From contig JAPEUQ010000006.1 in assembly GCA_027946365.1 (NCBI GenBank), forward strand, positions 1,674,001 to 1,738,000: 64,000 nt of DNA, given 5' to 3'. Both the position numbers and the translations under genes were made by a program. Positions 47,331 through 60,729 of this stretch are shown here, in pieces. The notes beneath the pieces are model-generated. The model was not told the DNA's origin. It ran no database searches and worked only from the letters and a program-made list of their open reading frames with translations. The stretch's first letter is position 1. Every line of letters starts with the position of its first letter. Source of the stretch: Kalmusia sp. IMI 367209 (lineage: Eukaryota > Ascomycota > Dothideomycetes > Pleosporales > Didymosphaeriaceae).

Positions 47331-49273
47331 ATGTCCGAAAATGCAAATGTGCAAACGGCTACCGAGTTTTATATCGGGAAGCGTCTGTCTTATGACGGCC
47401 AGCTTTGCACCGTACGTTACCGCGGAGAAGTAAAGGGAACAAAAGGCGAATGGCTCGGTGTCGAATGGGACGATCCGACACGAGGAAAGCACTCTGGTGA
47501 ACACGCAGGCGTCAGATATTTCGAATGTAAGACCAACATCTTGAACCTAAGACGAACAAGATGTGTTACTGTCCAATTAAAAGCTAATCAATTAAAGGTC
47601 TCAGCAGAGGTGCAGCATCTGGCTCGTTCATTCGACCCGCCCGCAAATCTGACACACCCCGCTCATTTTCGGAAGCCCTGAAAGCAAAGTACGCTTCAGA
47701 AGCTTTCGAAGACCCTAGTGTGCAAATTGTGTTTGCTACCAAACCTGGCGACAATGTGCTGAAAAAAGATCCTCTGGCTAGGATCAATCAACCCATTCGA
47801 ATCAGTGGGAAAGAAGTGGAGGAAGTTGGGTTCGATAAAATCAGAAAGCAACTTGCTCAGCTCAGCGACTTGAAGATCGTCATTCTAGATGGTCTTCGTA
47901 TAGAACGAAGCATTGCAAGGCTCAGAGATGATACGGAAGGGTGGCAAGAGGGACTCACAGATGTGAAAGAAGCTTGCCCGAAAGCAATCGAGCTAGATCT
48001 CAGTAGGAACCTGTTCGAGGAATGGAGGGAGGTAGCATCGATCTGTGAGCAGCTAGAAAAGCTTAAGAGCTTGAGAGTCGAGTATGCTATCCACGGCTCC
48101 AGACCAAGTCTTTTACAACAAGTGCTGACATCTACCAGCGGGACTCGCTTCAGAGACACCACGGTGACTGACAACGAGCGATCACGATGCCTCAAAGCGT
48201 TCGCCAATATCACAGACCTCAAGCTCGAAGAGAATCTGCTCTCATGGGAAGACCTCACACGCATAACACACCTCTTCCCCACCCTTACGACCCTCTCCGC
48301 CTCCTCAAACCTCTACACGAACCTCACTCCTCAAGCCCCAAATCCAAACCTAACATCGCTAACCCTCGAAGACAACGCCCTCACTTCTCTCTCCTCAGTC
48401 GCCCCGTTGACCGCCCTCCCCGCCCTCCGTCGCCTAATCCTAAAATCCAACAAAGTCTCTTCCATCATATCCTCCCCATCCTCTCAGCTCCCAATCTTCT
48501 CTCCGACTCTCACCGAAGTCGATCTATCTTATAACGATATCCCAACCTGGTCTTTCATCGACACCCTGCCCACCGTCTTCCCCGGCCTAACCTCGCTCCG
48601 CGTCTCCCACAATCCGCTCTATGCCCACCTCAGGTCGCCCGACGGCCGCGCGCTCACGCCCGAAGACGGATACATGCTGACCGTTGCGCGCCTCGGCTGT
48701 CTCAAAATACTGAACTACAGCCCTATCACGCCGAAAGAGCGTCTCAATGCTGAGTCGTACTACCTCAGTCTGATCGCCAAGGAAGCCGCGTTCGCACCCG
48801 CAAGCGACGAAGCTGCAATTCTGGCAGCTCATCCAAGGTACAAGTGGCTATGCGAGGAGTATGGCGAGCCCGTGATACAGCGGCTGGATGGGCGGGTGAA
48901 TCCGAATTCGTTGGCGGCGAGGCTGGTGCTATTGAAACTTTATATGGAAGGCGGAAAGACGGTGGAGCTAGAGGTTCCGGGGAGGTGTACGGCGTACACG
49001 TTGATTGGGATGGTGAGCAGGGAATACAAGGTCAAACCGACGAGTTGTAGGCTGGTGTGGGAAACTGGGGACTGGGTGCCTGCGCCGAGGGCCGCGGAGG
49101 TCGAGGATGAGGAGTGGGACTCTGCTAGTGAAAGTGAAGACGAAGATGAAGACGAGAAAGAGAAACCTATGTTGAACAGTGTTATGCGTGAGGTGGAGAT
49201 AGTGCCGGGAACAAGGAGTGTGGGGACGTGGATCGAGGGCATGGAGGCTACAGTTAGGGTTGAAATACGGTGA
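47331..49273 (+). CDS. PAC2: Tubulin-folding cofactor E
   Basis: Two exons (47331-47526 and 47598-49273), 71-nt intron, 623 residues. TBCE acts with cofactors A-D to assemble alpha/beta-tubulin and can dissociate the dimer. Seen: an N-terminal CAP-Gly domain (GEWLGVEWDDPTRGKHSGEH, ending in RYFEC), a run of leucine-rich repeats (LKIVILDGL, LDLSRNLFEEW, LTEVDLSYNDIPTW) and a C-terminal ubiquitin-like domain from about residue 530. An acidic stretch with repeated Glu and Asp lies within the last domain. Convergent with the RXT2 gene, 128 bases apart. Confidence 0.95.
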
Positions 49274-49401
49274 GAAAGGGAAGAGCAGAGTCAATTCTCG
49301 TTACGTCTACGAAATCCAGAATAGGATCGGGGGGGGTATACAGCTACACGATGCAAACATTTCAAGCGTTTCAAAGTTCCTCTCCATATAGGCCAATCTT
49401 T

Positions 49402-50916
49402 TCATCGATCCTCCTTGTCTGGCTTCCGCCTCTGTCGCGTCGACTTCTTCCCAGTGACGACCGCGTCGTCATCTTCCTCGTCCTTTCCTTTGGCCAGATC
49501 CTCGTGCAGATTCCATTCTTCCCGATCGTACCAATCCTCGCCATCACTCATCTCGCCCACGTGTGCCTCAGCTTTCGCCATTTTAAAGACCTCCTGTCTT
49601 TTACGCTCGCCCTCCAACATACCGGTATATAATTCTGAAGCCAAACGTGCGACTTCCTCTTGCTTTTGCACATAAGCCATGAGTAGCAGGCGGGTGTCTT
49701 CTGCTTCGTCGGGAGGTAGCCCCATGTCACGATCTGGTAATGCGTCGGTCGAGTAAATGAACAGTGGGTGGACGTCGTGGACTGTGCTGGAGGGCGAGAG
49801 TGGCGGTGATGGAGTGGATGCTGCTTGCGCTCTTGCACGGGTAGTCATACGGTGGGCTGTATGCTGCGAAGCGGTATCTGAGACATCGTCTCCACCGGGG
49901 GAATGTGCGCGGTCTCCGTTCGTTTGCGTCGCTTCCGCTTCAATGCTTTGTGAAACACCATTTATGATAGTATGAGTACCATTTTGCGCTTCCAATGCAG
50001 ATATGCCATTGAGCTCTTCTCTTTGGGTAGCTCCGTTGCTCGGCGCTGCTTCCTCCATTTCGACATCCTCACCAGAGGCAGATGCTTGTTGTGTTTGAGC
50101 TTCTTTGGCGCCTTTCTCAATCTGCTCAGAAAACCCATTTACGATGCGGCCCTTTGCGACATCGCTGCCGAAGTCGTAGAACGACTCACGGCCCATTAGA
50201 GCCAAGGCATTGGGCGCAAAATTGGAGTCGCCATGGAGCTTATTGAACAGGATCTTCGCATGCCGCAGTGAGATGTTCTCCTTCCGCGAAATAGCTGCTG
50301 CTTCGTTGGTGAGGTTGGTGAGGTGCTTAGAGGTGTAGGCTATGCTGTACGACGGGTGGGTGGGAAGGTCGGCGGCGGAGGTCAACGGCGCAAGTAGATC
50401 TGCGTGGTTGTCAGCTTGTCCACTTCAGAGAAGCCAACATTCAGCGCACGTACGTTCTAGGTGTATGTCGGCGTATGGGTTTTCCTCGATGGTGGACAGG
50501 TCGTCATCCTCTTCTTCGTCCTCATCGCCGATTTCGACAATATCACCGTCGGGGTCGTATCGCGGAGGGTTGCGCTGCAAGATGTATCTGTGGTAGCCCG
50601 CATGCTCGATTCTCTAATCTCGGGCTGTTAGTGTGGACCCTGACGTGGAGTCGTGGGACGCGCACCTTCTTGTATGGACGGTTGTCTGTCGCCAAATCTG
50701 TGTCGCCAGCGCGTGAATACTGGACTTTACGCTTGAGGCTCTGCTTCTGGGTGCCGTAGATGGGCGCTGTTTCTTCGGAATCGGATGCTGGCCAGGTCAG
50801 TCTAAGACTGCAACGGGAACGCAAAGGCGGGGGCGCATACAATCGTCGGGGTGAAGTATCCTCCTCTTCATAGAGAAGATGGTGTCAATGATCTGCTGCT
50901 GCTGTGATCCGGCCAT
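49402..50916 (-). CDS. RXT2: Rxt2-type subunit of the Rpd3L histone deacetylase complex
   Basis: Four exons (50916-50841, 50787-50666, 50613-50454, 50399-49402), 451 residues, all joins in phase. The first 150 residues match the RXT2 N-terminal domain: a basic KRKVQYSRAG region and HAGYHRYILQRNPPRYDPDG, then an acidic run and ENPYADIHLEHLLAPLTSAADLP. The rest is helical near residues 155-220 and otherwise disordered, ending in an acidic-to-basic tail. Rxt2 is a nuclear co-repressor subunit working with Rpd3, Sin3 and partners. Confidence 0.85.
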
Positions 50917-51387
50917 GGCGACTGCGGCTCTGTAGCTAGCCCAGCAGAAAGTTGGTGGAGCTATCGACGGCGACGGAGGAGAGGCGGGGCCGACAGTCCG
51001 ACCTGGAGATTCTTGGTGGTAGACACCGGCGCAGGATGGGGAGCGCGGAGCAATAGACAGGCACCCTGCGGCGAGGTGTGTGTGTTTGAGTGACGATTGT
51101 GTGCGGAGCTTTGAGCGGAGGAAGGGTGCGGGTGCGGGTACAGGCGCAGGCGCAGGAGCGGCACCAACTAACGCGGAATCGCGCCGACATCATCAGAGCT
51201 AGCCACACTGCACCCTGCAGCAATCGCCCGCCGAGCTCAGCTTGAGAATGCGCAACACGCCCATTTCCCACCCCGAATCTGCTCACCGTATCAAGCCATA
51301 AGCTCGTCGGCCCGTCTCGACTGCGATAGAAACTTCCCCCCCACCTCGACCAGAAACCTCCATGGAGAGGTAGCCTCGCCCGCCGCC
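50917..51387. promoter_or_regulatory. Divergent promoter between RXT2 and TRAPPC11
   Basis: 471 bases between opposed start codons, GC-rich, with a G/C-skewed CAGGCGCAGG repeat-like tract near 51140-51160. No known site stands out. Confidence 0.4.
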
Positions 51388-54300
51388 ATGGATGCGTATC
51401 CGCCTGAATACGTCCTACACAACCTTCCCTTCATCGCGCTGTCTGGCCTTGGAGCTACTCCAGAGCTCGAACCGCAGCACCCTTTGCAGGAGCTGCTTCC
51501 CGGTCGCGCCATCAGCACCGTCAATACAGAGATACCCCCAGTGACCAGCAAACGCGCTGAGCATTTGCTGCAAGAGTTTCTTAGTTATGATAACACGAAA
51601 ACACCATGGGAGGCGCATGGGCTCGACAGGAGGGAGAACCTGCCCAAGTTCAGAATGCGGGCAGTAGGGAGGGTAGGTCAGGCGCCCATCCATAGTTGTG
51701 TACGTTGGCATCTAGATCAGAGTGCTCCGCTTCTGCGCTCAAAGAAGTAGTCGTCGAAGGCAGGACTATCTTCCATAGACTAGGCAGCTTGTCCTATGTA
51801 TGGAGGCTTGTGTTCGAACCGCCACGGCGCTCTTTGTAGGCTAGCGGAGCGCTTGTCTAGATGCTGACAATTTCGATGAATACATACTCATACACGGCAG
51901 AACTTCCAATTGCCTCCCAAAAAGGCGGATGCTCCCACCACTTCAGAGACTACTCCGCCTAGCAGTCCTACCATTGCCGCTGCGACATCGTGGATTCTGC
52001 ACTCACCCATATCACCGCTGTCTCCACGGTCGCCAATCTTCCCAGACGGCGCCATGACCCCTACATGGGTCGCCAAACACCAACACTATATTCCCTCCGT
52101 TCTCATATCGTTCTTCGACTTTACCACAGACCCTATCACCAACAGTCTGCATGACAACCAGCTGAAAGCAGAGATAAACAACGTCAAAGCGCAAATCCAG
52201 AGATCGGAATATCGCACCAGGTTTGCCGTAGTGTTGTTGAGTGATAAGTCAATACTTGAAGCCCCTGACATTGACGAGCGCTTGAACAATATACGACGGG
52301 GAACAGGATTGGATACCAAGACTCAGCTCTTTTATCTTCCGCCTTCGTCGCCGGTCGAGCTTCGCTCATTCGTTGCCTCCGTATTGACGACACTGAAGCC
52401 TATCAGCGTCGAGTATTACCGCGACCTTACGAAGCATGCAAGACGCAAGAAGAGTCGGGGCACAATTCCTCCACCAACCGCCCCGCCTACCCGGGGCACC
52501 TCTCAGACTCTATCATATCCCGGCTGGGGCATCCGGTATGAATTCAAACTGGGTGTATTTGCGGAATTTCGACAAGAAATGGATGCAGCACAGCGACACT
52601 ACAACATTGCTCTTGACATCTTGTTTGGTCCTGAAGGTATATTTGAGACAACGGCTAGCTGGTCACCCAGATGGGATGAGATACGTCTGCTTGCCGACGC
52701 GATAGCACTCAGGCATATCCGTTGCCAACTCTCAAATAATTACCTCACCTCAGCTGCCCAAACCTGGCATAAGTACAAAACCAAATTGAAAGATGTGCTT
52801 GATAGGCGCGGAAAAGGAACTTCGAACTATGGCTGGGAAGCGTGGGAGTCGACCTGGGCACAGGCTATGGCGCAGTTGATCCAGCAAGCAGACTTGAAAG
52901 TCTTCAGAATCACCGATCCACTTCCGGGTTCGGATTTACTACCGAGCGTAGATATGAACCCAGTGTATGCACCACCCGAAAAACAGTTCCCAGTTGGCGA
53001 GCGTCTGCCACCATGGGAACTTCTTCATCATGCGGGCTACTGGTACAAATCGGCTGCCGATCATGCGAAAAGGAGATATCTACTAGCGAGAGAGATGCCC
53101 GAGGAAGATCGCACACCTCCCGGCATGTCACCCGCGACCAAGGTGTCTAACAGAAACCAAGTATACGATCATTATCTTGTTCCTGAACCGCATCTCGAAT
53201 TTCCTATTTTGGGCACCTCTGGAGGCTTTGAGCACTGGAAAGACATCGTTGGGAAGCTCAATGCTGCAATACATGAGTTCAAGGCACGACGCCAAGATCG
53301 GAAAGTACACCAGCTGCAGCTTGAAGTGGCTAGGACATTGCTACATGTGAAGGAGTTCGACAAGGCTTTCGAAGTTCTTCGGTCTCTATGGGAGACGATG
53401 GCGTGGCGAAAGGAAAAATTTTGGAGCCTTGCCTCAGAAGTTCTCTGGGGTTTGCATGAGTGCGCACTGCGTATACGACACGCAGAAACATATGTAGCTA
53501 CAGAATGGGAGCTCAGCTCATCCGGTACATACTCCTTAAGAGCTTATGTGAGAGACTCTGACATGATTCTAGTTTTCACCGGAAAAATGAAGTACAAGCA
53601 CGACTTGTTGAACTGTCTGGAGTCATTTCCGCAAGATACCTCGAGTAACAAGATTACTCTCAATCTTAGTACAGATGATTTTGTCTCCTGCCGTAAGTAA
53701 TCCCTCCAAATGATATAAGCATGGGCTAACTTTGAAGTGTTAACCACCTTCACATTTGAAAAGGATGAAGGGAACGTAGGCGAGCCGCTACCCGTCCAAG
53801 TCGCCATTACATCCTCGGCCAGACGAGGCTCGGCCCCCATCACGTTATCGAACTTATCTTTCAATTTTAAAGGATGCTTGAGTGAGATACAGCTTTCGCA
53901 TGAACCAGATGAATCAGTCTCTAATGAGAAATCCCGGCTGTTCGATTGCGTACTAGAGGAGCAGACTTCGCCCACACAAAAACCTCGTTGGACAGGACAT
54001 GCGGATTTGAGATTGCACGCAGGTCAGACGAAAGTCTTTGGCTTCCCTATCATATTCCGAGACGCAGGTGAAGTGGAATTGGTCGGCTCTAATTTTGACA
54101 TACAAACCGAACGCTTCAACCTCACAGTATCAACCGATAGTATTCCATTTGATCATTCACCAAAGTGGTGGATCCGAACTGGAAGTACAATAAACCCACG
54201 GAAGCTGCGCACAGGTCCTCGTTCGATTGTCAAAGTCCTACCCAAACCTCCAAAGATGGAGATACGACTTCCAGATGTGCGAGACCACTATTACACGGAC

Positions 54301-55503
54301 GAGCCTGTTACTCTGGCGATGGAAATATGGAACAAGGAAGACGAGGATACGGAAGCCGTCTTAGAAGTCAGGCTCCTTGGCCGCTCGAAAGACACACTGG
54401 GCTACTCATGGATCCGCGAGGCCGGCTCTCCTTTGAAAGAGGCACCACCCCCAGTCGATGAAGATATGGATCTTCCCGGCCACGTCGTCGGCCGTCTTGC
54501 CAAGGACGAAAAGACGATTGAGAAAATACGCTTCACGGCGCCTGCCGACCCAGCAGACTATGCACTGGAGGTCAGGGTACTGTACCATCTCCTCAGTGAC
54601 CGTGAGATTCCCATCTCCAAAATCATGATTGCAGACATCGTATTCATTCAACCCTTTGAAACAAGCTATGAGCTCACTCCCCGCGTTCACCCCGACCCCT
54701 GGCCTAGCTACTTCGCTCTCCCAGAAGGCGAAGCCCAGCACGCTCCCGAGTCCACCGATGCCTTCGGCATAGCACAAAAATGGCACCTGCGAGCCAAAAT
54801 TGCGTCCTACGCCGAAGAAGTCCTGGAGCTAAAGGACCTCGCCGTAGAAACGCACTCCGTCCACGGCGGCGCAACCTGCGAAATCGGACGCGAATTCACC
54901 GCCATCGACCAAGAAATGCAACCTCAGGCCCTACACGAATGGTCGTTTAACATCGACGTCCGCAAAACCAACCTCGAAGAGCGCCGCCCTACCGCCATCG
55001 ACACTACTCTCAACATTCTCTGGCGCCGCTCGGACTCGCCTTCACAAGGCACAGTCATGACCACGATCCCTATCCCACGTATACAGATCCCCGGCGGCGA
55101 ACCCCGCGTGCTCGCCACTGCTACCTTCTCCCCTCTCGTGCCCAACCTCCTGCACATGGACTACACGCTCGAAAACCCGACTATGCACTTCCTCACCTTC
55201 GAGTTAAGCATGGAGATGTCGGAGGAGTTTGGTTTTAGTGGTCCGAAGCTGAAAACGCTGCAGATTTTGCCGATGAGTAGGCAGACGGTGAGGTATAATC
55301 TGTACCCGTTGGTGAAGGGGGTGTGGATCACGCCGTTTTTGAAGGTCGTGGATAGGTATTTTAATAAGACATTGAAGGCGCAGGGGACGGATGGCATGAG
55401 GGCGGATAAGAAGGGGTGGCGGTTTGGGTTCCGGGGCGGATGGCAAGGCCGGGAAGGTGGCCAAGGAGAGCTAGGTGTAGAGGGGTCAAAGCGGGTAAGG
55501 TAA
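51388..55503 (+). CDS. TRAPPC11: TRAPP complex subunit 11 (foie gras / gryzun domains)
   Basis: Three exons (51388-51672, 51901-53692, 53738-55503), 1280 residues, in-phase joins. The N-terminus MDAYPPEYVLHNLPFIALSG is typical. The foie-gras domain spans about residues 270-560 with RHYNIALDILFG and WRKEKFWSLASEVLWGLHECA; the C-terminal gryzun part has WKVADFL-like beta-rich sequence such as ENPTMHFLTFELSMEMSE and WITPFLKVVDRYFN. TRAPPC11 is a subunit of TRAPP III-type tethering complexes acting at ER-Golgi and autophagy membranes, present in filamentous fungi but lost from budding yeast. The 228-nt first intron is longer than usual here and might contain an extra exon. Confidence 0.93.
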
Positions 55504-58500
55504 TGGGCAATCTAGAGTATGAATGTTGTTTTGAATTATGCAGAATTATGATTGAAGTCTTGTTTTTGGACGAATATCTTAGTCAATACTATTGGTCACT
55601 GCAAGTTCGAGGGACGATGAGGCATCAGCCTCATCACATCATCACATTAAAATCGAAAGCGTGCTCTCACGTATGCTCAGCTGGGCGTATGTGACTCGCA
55701 ACTATACTCAGTTGCTTTTTCCTCGTTTTCTTTTTTTAAAATGGCTTATATCAGATCTAAGATTATCATCTATATTCATTGAATCGTAACATCAACACGA
55801 AAATAAACAGGCCGCAGACAGAACCTCAGGCCCCCCGATCCTCCCTTCCTGTCTCCCCTGAACAAGCCAAAGTTCGTATCTCACACCAATCTTCCCAATC
55901 CCCAAGCCACCACACTCCACACCGAATCCCACACTCCCACTTGGAGGCCTCGGGGCCGCACAACTGGCCACACGGCACAGCACGATATCTGCAAGATGTG
56001 TGACGCAGTCAAGTTACGCAGCAGACAGGTGTGTCTCACCTTCGGCCTCGCGGGCCCACGCCCCCATGGCTCAGCCCTCTCTCTCTCCATTACACCACAG
56101 CAAGCCATAAGCGGTGGTCAGTCGCGCTCGCAGCGCAGCGACCTCATGATTCATGCAGGGTATGTCGTGCAGTCACACGGCGGAGCACAGCATGCGGAGA
56201 AGGTCGGACGAGACTGACTCCAAGCCGAGTGAGCCTGGTCCCTGGGTCTTCCCTGACGTGCTCGTAGTACAGCCGAAGAAGCAAAGTGAAGCCCACGTCT
56301 TGCTCTTCGCTTCCGCGTGAACGACACGTCGATTTCAACGCCGTGCAGGGTTTCGTCTTCCGGCCGTTGCACAACCAGTTGGGGGCAAATCGGGAGAGAG
56401 CACAAGCAAGACGCCTCGAAAAAGCAAACATGGTGTCTGACCTTCACGCGGTCTGCAGGAGGGATGTGCGTCGATCAGCGGAGCACCGAGCGCTCGTCAG
56501 CGTCCTCTACCATTATCGGTCAGTGCAGACTACTCTATCACCCACCATGTCAGGCCAAAAGCAGCGTACAACGCGAAATACACTATCGTCATCATCAACA
56601 ACCCGATTCAGAAGCTGCTCACGGCGCCACAGCACCCAGGACGCCACTTCGGTAAACGGACGAAAACGAAAAACGGTCCCCCGGAATAAGCCAGAGCAGA
56701 AAGGGCATGAAAGAACAAAAAGAAACTTTTTGATCTTTGATAGACTTTTGGGAGGGGCTTCGGGGATGGCGAGCGCCAGTCGGAGCTTCTCCGATGATGT
56801 GGCTTGTTACGCGAGATGTTTAGTCGGCGTTGATCGGGAGGGCTAGTGTTGGTGAAATATGTATGTGCTGCATGTAGCTGTGAGATGCGGAGCATGTGAG
56901 CGTGGAATTTCGAGAATGGATGCGCAGTGACGATATGGACCAAAGTAGTGGTCATTGGAAGATGGTGACGGAATTGAGTAGCTGATGAAGATCTTCCAGG
57001 GATTGTGCTGTTCGTGCGAGCAGATGGAGCACGCAAAGACTTTTTGCTTTGGTGTCTCTGCGAAAGCGGACTTCGACTGTGTTCTGGTTAGTTGACGGCT
57101 TCACTCGTTGCAGCCCCTACTGCAACTGCTGGAAACCGCTGTGAATTTTGTCTGTGTCAGGGCGAGTCGCTGGTCGGCCTCAATCGACAGATCGATACCT
57201 GTGGGCGAACAGACATGAGGAAATGAAGGTAACAGTGTTCTGATGAGGCGACCATCAGTGTGTAACAAGCGCAATTCCGGCACAAAGGGAACACAAGAGC
57301 CGCCTTTGCACTGATCGCGATGATGCACTGCGCTGCAGTTCTGCTGCAAGCGTGCTGCGTGAACTATACCACGGTTATTTGCCTGGCCGTTAGAACCAGC
57401 ACGTTGGTGATCAATAAATTAACGCATCCCACGCCAAGCGGTATATTGAATGAGGGGCAGCAATACGAGATACGGCCAGATCAGGAGGAGCTACGGAGAA
57501 AAAGGTATCCCACCAGGCTAGATAGCTTGGAAACTCGGTGGCGAAGATATTGATTGCAGACCAGCATCAGGAGCAAGTTCTGCCGTCACAAGACACGTCT
57601 TTTTAAGCGACATTAAGCTGATTTGAGAAGAGCATATCTGGCGATAATATCTGGGATCGGTATACATTCGAGTCGGCTCCCATTTGACCGTTTAACGAAG
57701 GATCCGACAGCGAGGTTTGATATCGCCAGGGTATTCGTAAGCTCTAGAGCAGCAGCCATACAGGGGTCGATGGTGGAGGTAAACGTCTATTCTGACAGGA
57801 GTCGTCCTCGTGTTCAAGATAGCTGATTGTTGCTCTTGGCTGACGAACGCCATTCTGCAAGTCTGAACGGTGAGAGGTCTGCTGATGGAGGAAACCTAAA
57901 GAGCGTCAGAGTCGCAAGGCGCGACGGTAGATACGCCAAGTATACGAAGCGTACACGCAAGCATGATGTGATAAGGAATTCACAATAAGGGGAGAGAGTT
58001 CAGTGGGGTGAAAAGGAGCTAAGCCGGTTCGTGAATCTGAAAGCGTGAACCAAGCCGAGATGTACTCCGGGATGTTTGGCTGTAACGCCTAACACCGGCT
58101 CAGAAAACCGAACAGAATTGAAGTCGAGTCGAGGAAATTCCAGGACGTGGTATCGGCGGCCTAGATGCTGTCTAAGCAGTTTTGAGGTAAGACCTCAAGG
58201 GTTGGTTCGCCTTCGTGATTGGTGTAACCCGAGATTTGCTCTGCTGCATCCTGCAAGAAACTTTTACGATCACCTTCTGCTTTCATCTAGCCGAGTGCAA
58301 CAGCGATGAGCTGGCGTTGCAGTGTTCAGCCTCACAGTCCTGCATGGAGATTCTCTCCAGTGAGGTGTGAAAAGCAAATGCTTCTCCGCATCTGAACCGC
58401 ATGGCACGAAAAAGCAAGATGAAGAGCCCCATGGTGCCAAGCCCGACTTTTCGAAGCAGGCTTGTGCGGAGAACAGGGGAGCCCTCGTTCGTGGCGTCGA

Positions 58501-60729
58501 CGATCGGGGTCCACGTGCAGCGTTGACATTTAGCCGTGACAACCGTCGACGAGATGCGTTCAGACCCGCCAGGAACGGAGAACGACGGGACGGCGGCAAG
58601 AGCGTGTGGTCTTGCAAAATGCCATGATATGTCAGGGCTAATAGCTCTCATGAGACTGGAGCGTGCGCCACCCGGTTGACGGTTCGTTCCAGCCTTGCTC
58701 ATCTCTTACCTGATCCACGACAGCTGGAATGCCTCTGGAATGCAGGCCTGTAGTAGTGATAGGCAGTTTCATTGCTATTTCCGTCGCCAACGTTCGTAAG
58801 CTTTTGCGGTCATCCTTCCTGAGCGGGACGGCTGTGGAGATCATGAGCGGGGGAATTTTGGAATCACACATCCTCCTTTCCATCGAAATTGTGTGCGTGT
58901 CATGAACTATAGCGATGGGATTGATATAAGATGGACTGCTCATTCGCGAGATTGCGATCCCGTTGTACTTTCCTCAAACAGTGGATGATGATGCAAGCAA
59001 CTAGTTTCAAGCTTGCCGTCGCGATAGCATCTCGAGCGCGGGAAGCGCTTCGGAAAATTTCCAGCGAGCTATCCAGATAGCTCATAGAGGCAGACCGAAC
59101 AGCCGATGCGGCAACACCGACCGTAGGAAGCTGATACAGCACACATGAGCTGTTAGCGGCGCCCTTGCCAGTAGTTCGTTAAACACTCTCTGGAAGGCTA
59201 CCTGAAAAGCTCGGGGTTTTCTTGAGTAGTCAGGTCTGTTGATGGCACTTTTGCAAAGCCATTGGTCCCAGTCAGATATAAGCCGCCCAAAGTCTCCTCG
59301 ATGCCGGGACGCAGTGAGCCTCTTGTGACATGGCATCACGATGGCCACAGAAAGACCTGAGACACGGCACCAGTCGGTGCTTCTGCAGGACGGCTGTGCT
59401 CGCTCTGGTTGTAACCAGGGTTCTGGTGTTGGAGAGAGGGGCTAGCCAGACCGGTTGTCGACACCGATCTTTGCTCGGTCGCTGTTCTCACCTGCTCACT
59501 GGCCGATGGCAAAGTCCTGTCCCGTACGCTTATCTCCTTAGCGTACGTCTGGAAACAGGAACAGTCCATGACTTTGACAACACACACACCCTCACGTCCC
59601 TAGGCTGAGATCTCAGATGCCGGCCTGAAGCTGGAGAGGGGCCAGGACGAAAGCTGGAAGCGATTGCGGGACGCCTAGGCTCCGCGGATAACGCACGGAA
59701 TTGGCCAGTGCCGCACCGGACACCATGCCAGGAACGATGTGGTGCCTCTCGCCTGTGGGTGATCGACCTGTGTCAGGGGCAGCGCCAGGACCGCAGACTT
59801 CCAAGAGTGCGAAAGGTGCCGAATTCACGCTCCGTCCCGTTGTCTGAGCTTTTTGCGTGCGCTCGTTTCGAACGGCCGGGCGTCGTCGGCGGTTGGATGC
59901 CAGGAAACAGGCCGAGGACAGGACTTGGTTGTGTCGGCGCGCGCGAACTGGTGTGCGGCTATGGGTGTTCGTTCGACCATCGCCCAGCTTTACACTGTCG
60001 ATACGGTGGCGTTTTAGCCAGCTCGTGGCCGGCTTCTGACCTCGCACGGCGCCACGTCGTTATGGCTTCAAGTGGAGGTCAGCGTGGGAGGTGGAGCAAC
60101 AGGCCCTGGCCCATGCTTCGCAGGTTCATCCTAGCGAGCGGTGGAGCTACCTATCGCGGTGATACGCAGTGAAGCTAACGCTATGGGTGCCATATTCCAA
60201 GGCAGTTGTAAAATTAAGCTTGCTCACCGCTCTGCTACTTGAATATCTCGCCCGCCCGTCAGGCACAAGCTTGCGGTTCCTGCATGCATTTGCCTTCGAG
60301 CTAAGCACGACGGTCGCATCGAGCTGCAGGTACGAGTGCGCCTCTTTGCTGTCTACCGCACGCCGCTCTTTTCTCCCTCGCTTTCGGACCCGGTGCCTGC
60401 ACACCACCTTCGTTGTTACTTTCCGGTCTGGGAGGACCCAGTGTGTTGCGCATGACCCTGCCCTCAGCCTGCTGAGCGTATATACTTTATCTTATCCGCT
60501 CCCGTCGCCTGACGGTCCGTCAGAGTGCCCTGGGCTTTCTGAACCTCACCTGGTTGCATCCCAACCCAGCATTCTCCACCATCGCCATGGTCGACTAGCT
60601 GTCACACTCCTTGGTTCTGGCTTGGGACTTGACAACATCTTCCCCTGCATACCCGCCTCCTTCTTCGCCTCCAACCAACACAAGAACTGCCTCCATCAGT
60701 ACTGAAAACATCCCGTAACTCCCTACGCT
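55504..60729. other. Gene-poor region, 5.2 kb
   Basis: No supported gene. The longest frames (56286-56846 on +, 57036-56608 on -, 59708-60172 on +) overlap shadows, show Arg/Ser/Cys-rich random-like composition and no motif. The last 500 bases are C/T-rich leader of the following gene, with TATACTTTATC near 60480. Confidence 0.4.

Noticed and set aside
56286..57036. Overlapping ORFs of 186 and 142 residues on opposite strands
   Set aside because: Mutually overlapping, Arg/Ser-rich, no motif, no supporting splice sites.
59708..60172. 154-residue ORF on the + strand
   Set aside because: Cys/Arg/Gly-rich translation of GC-rich DNA without any recognisable domain.
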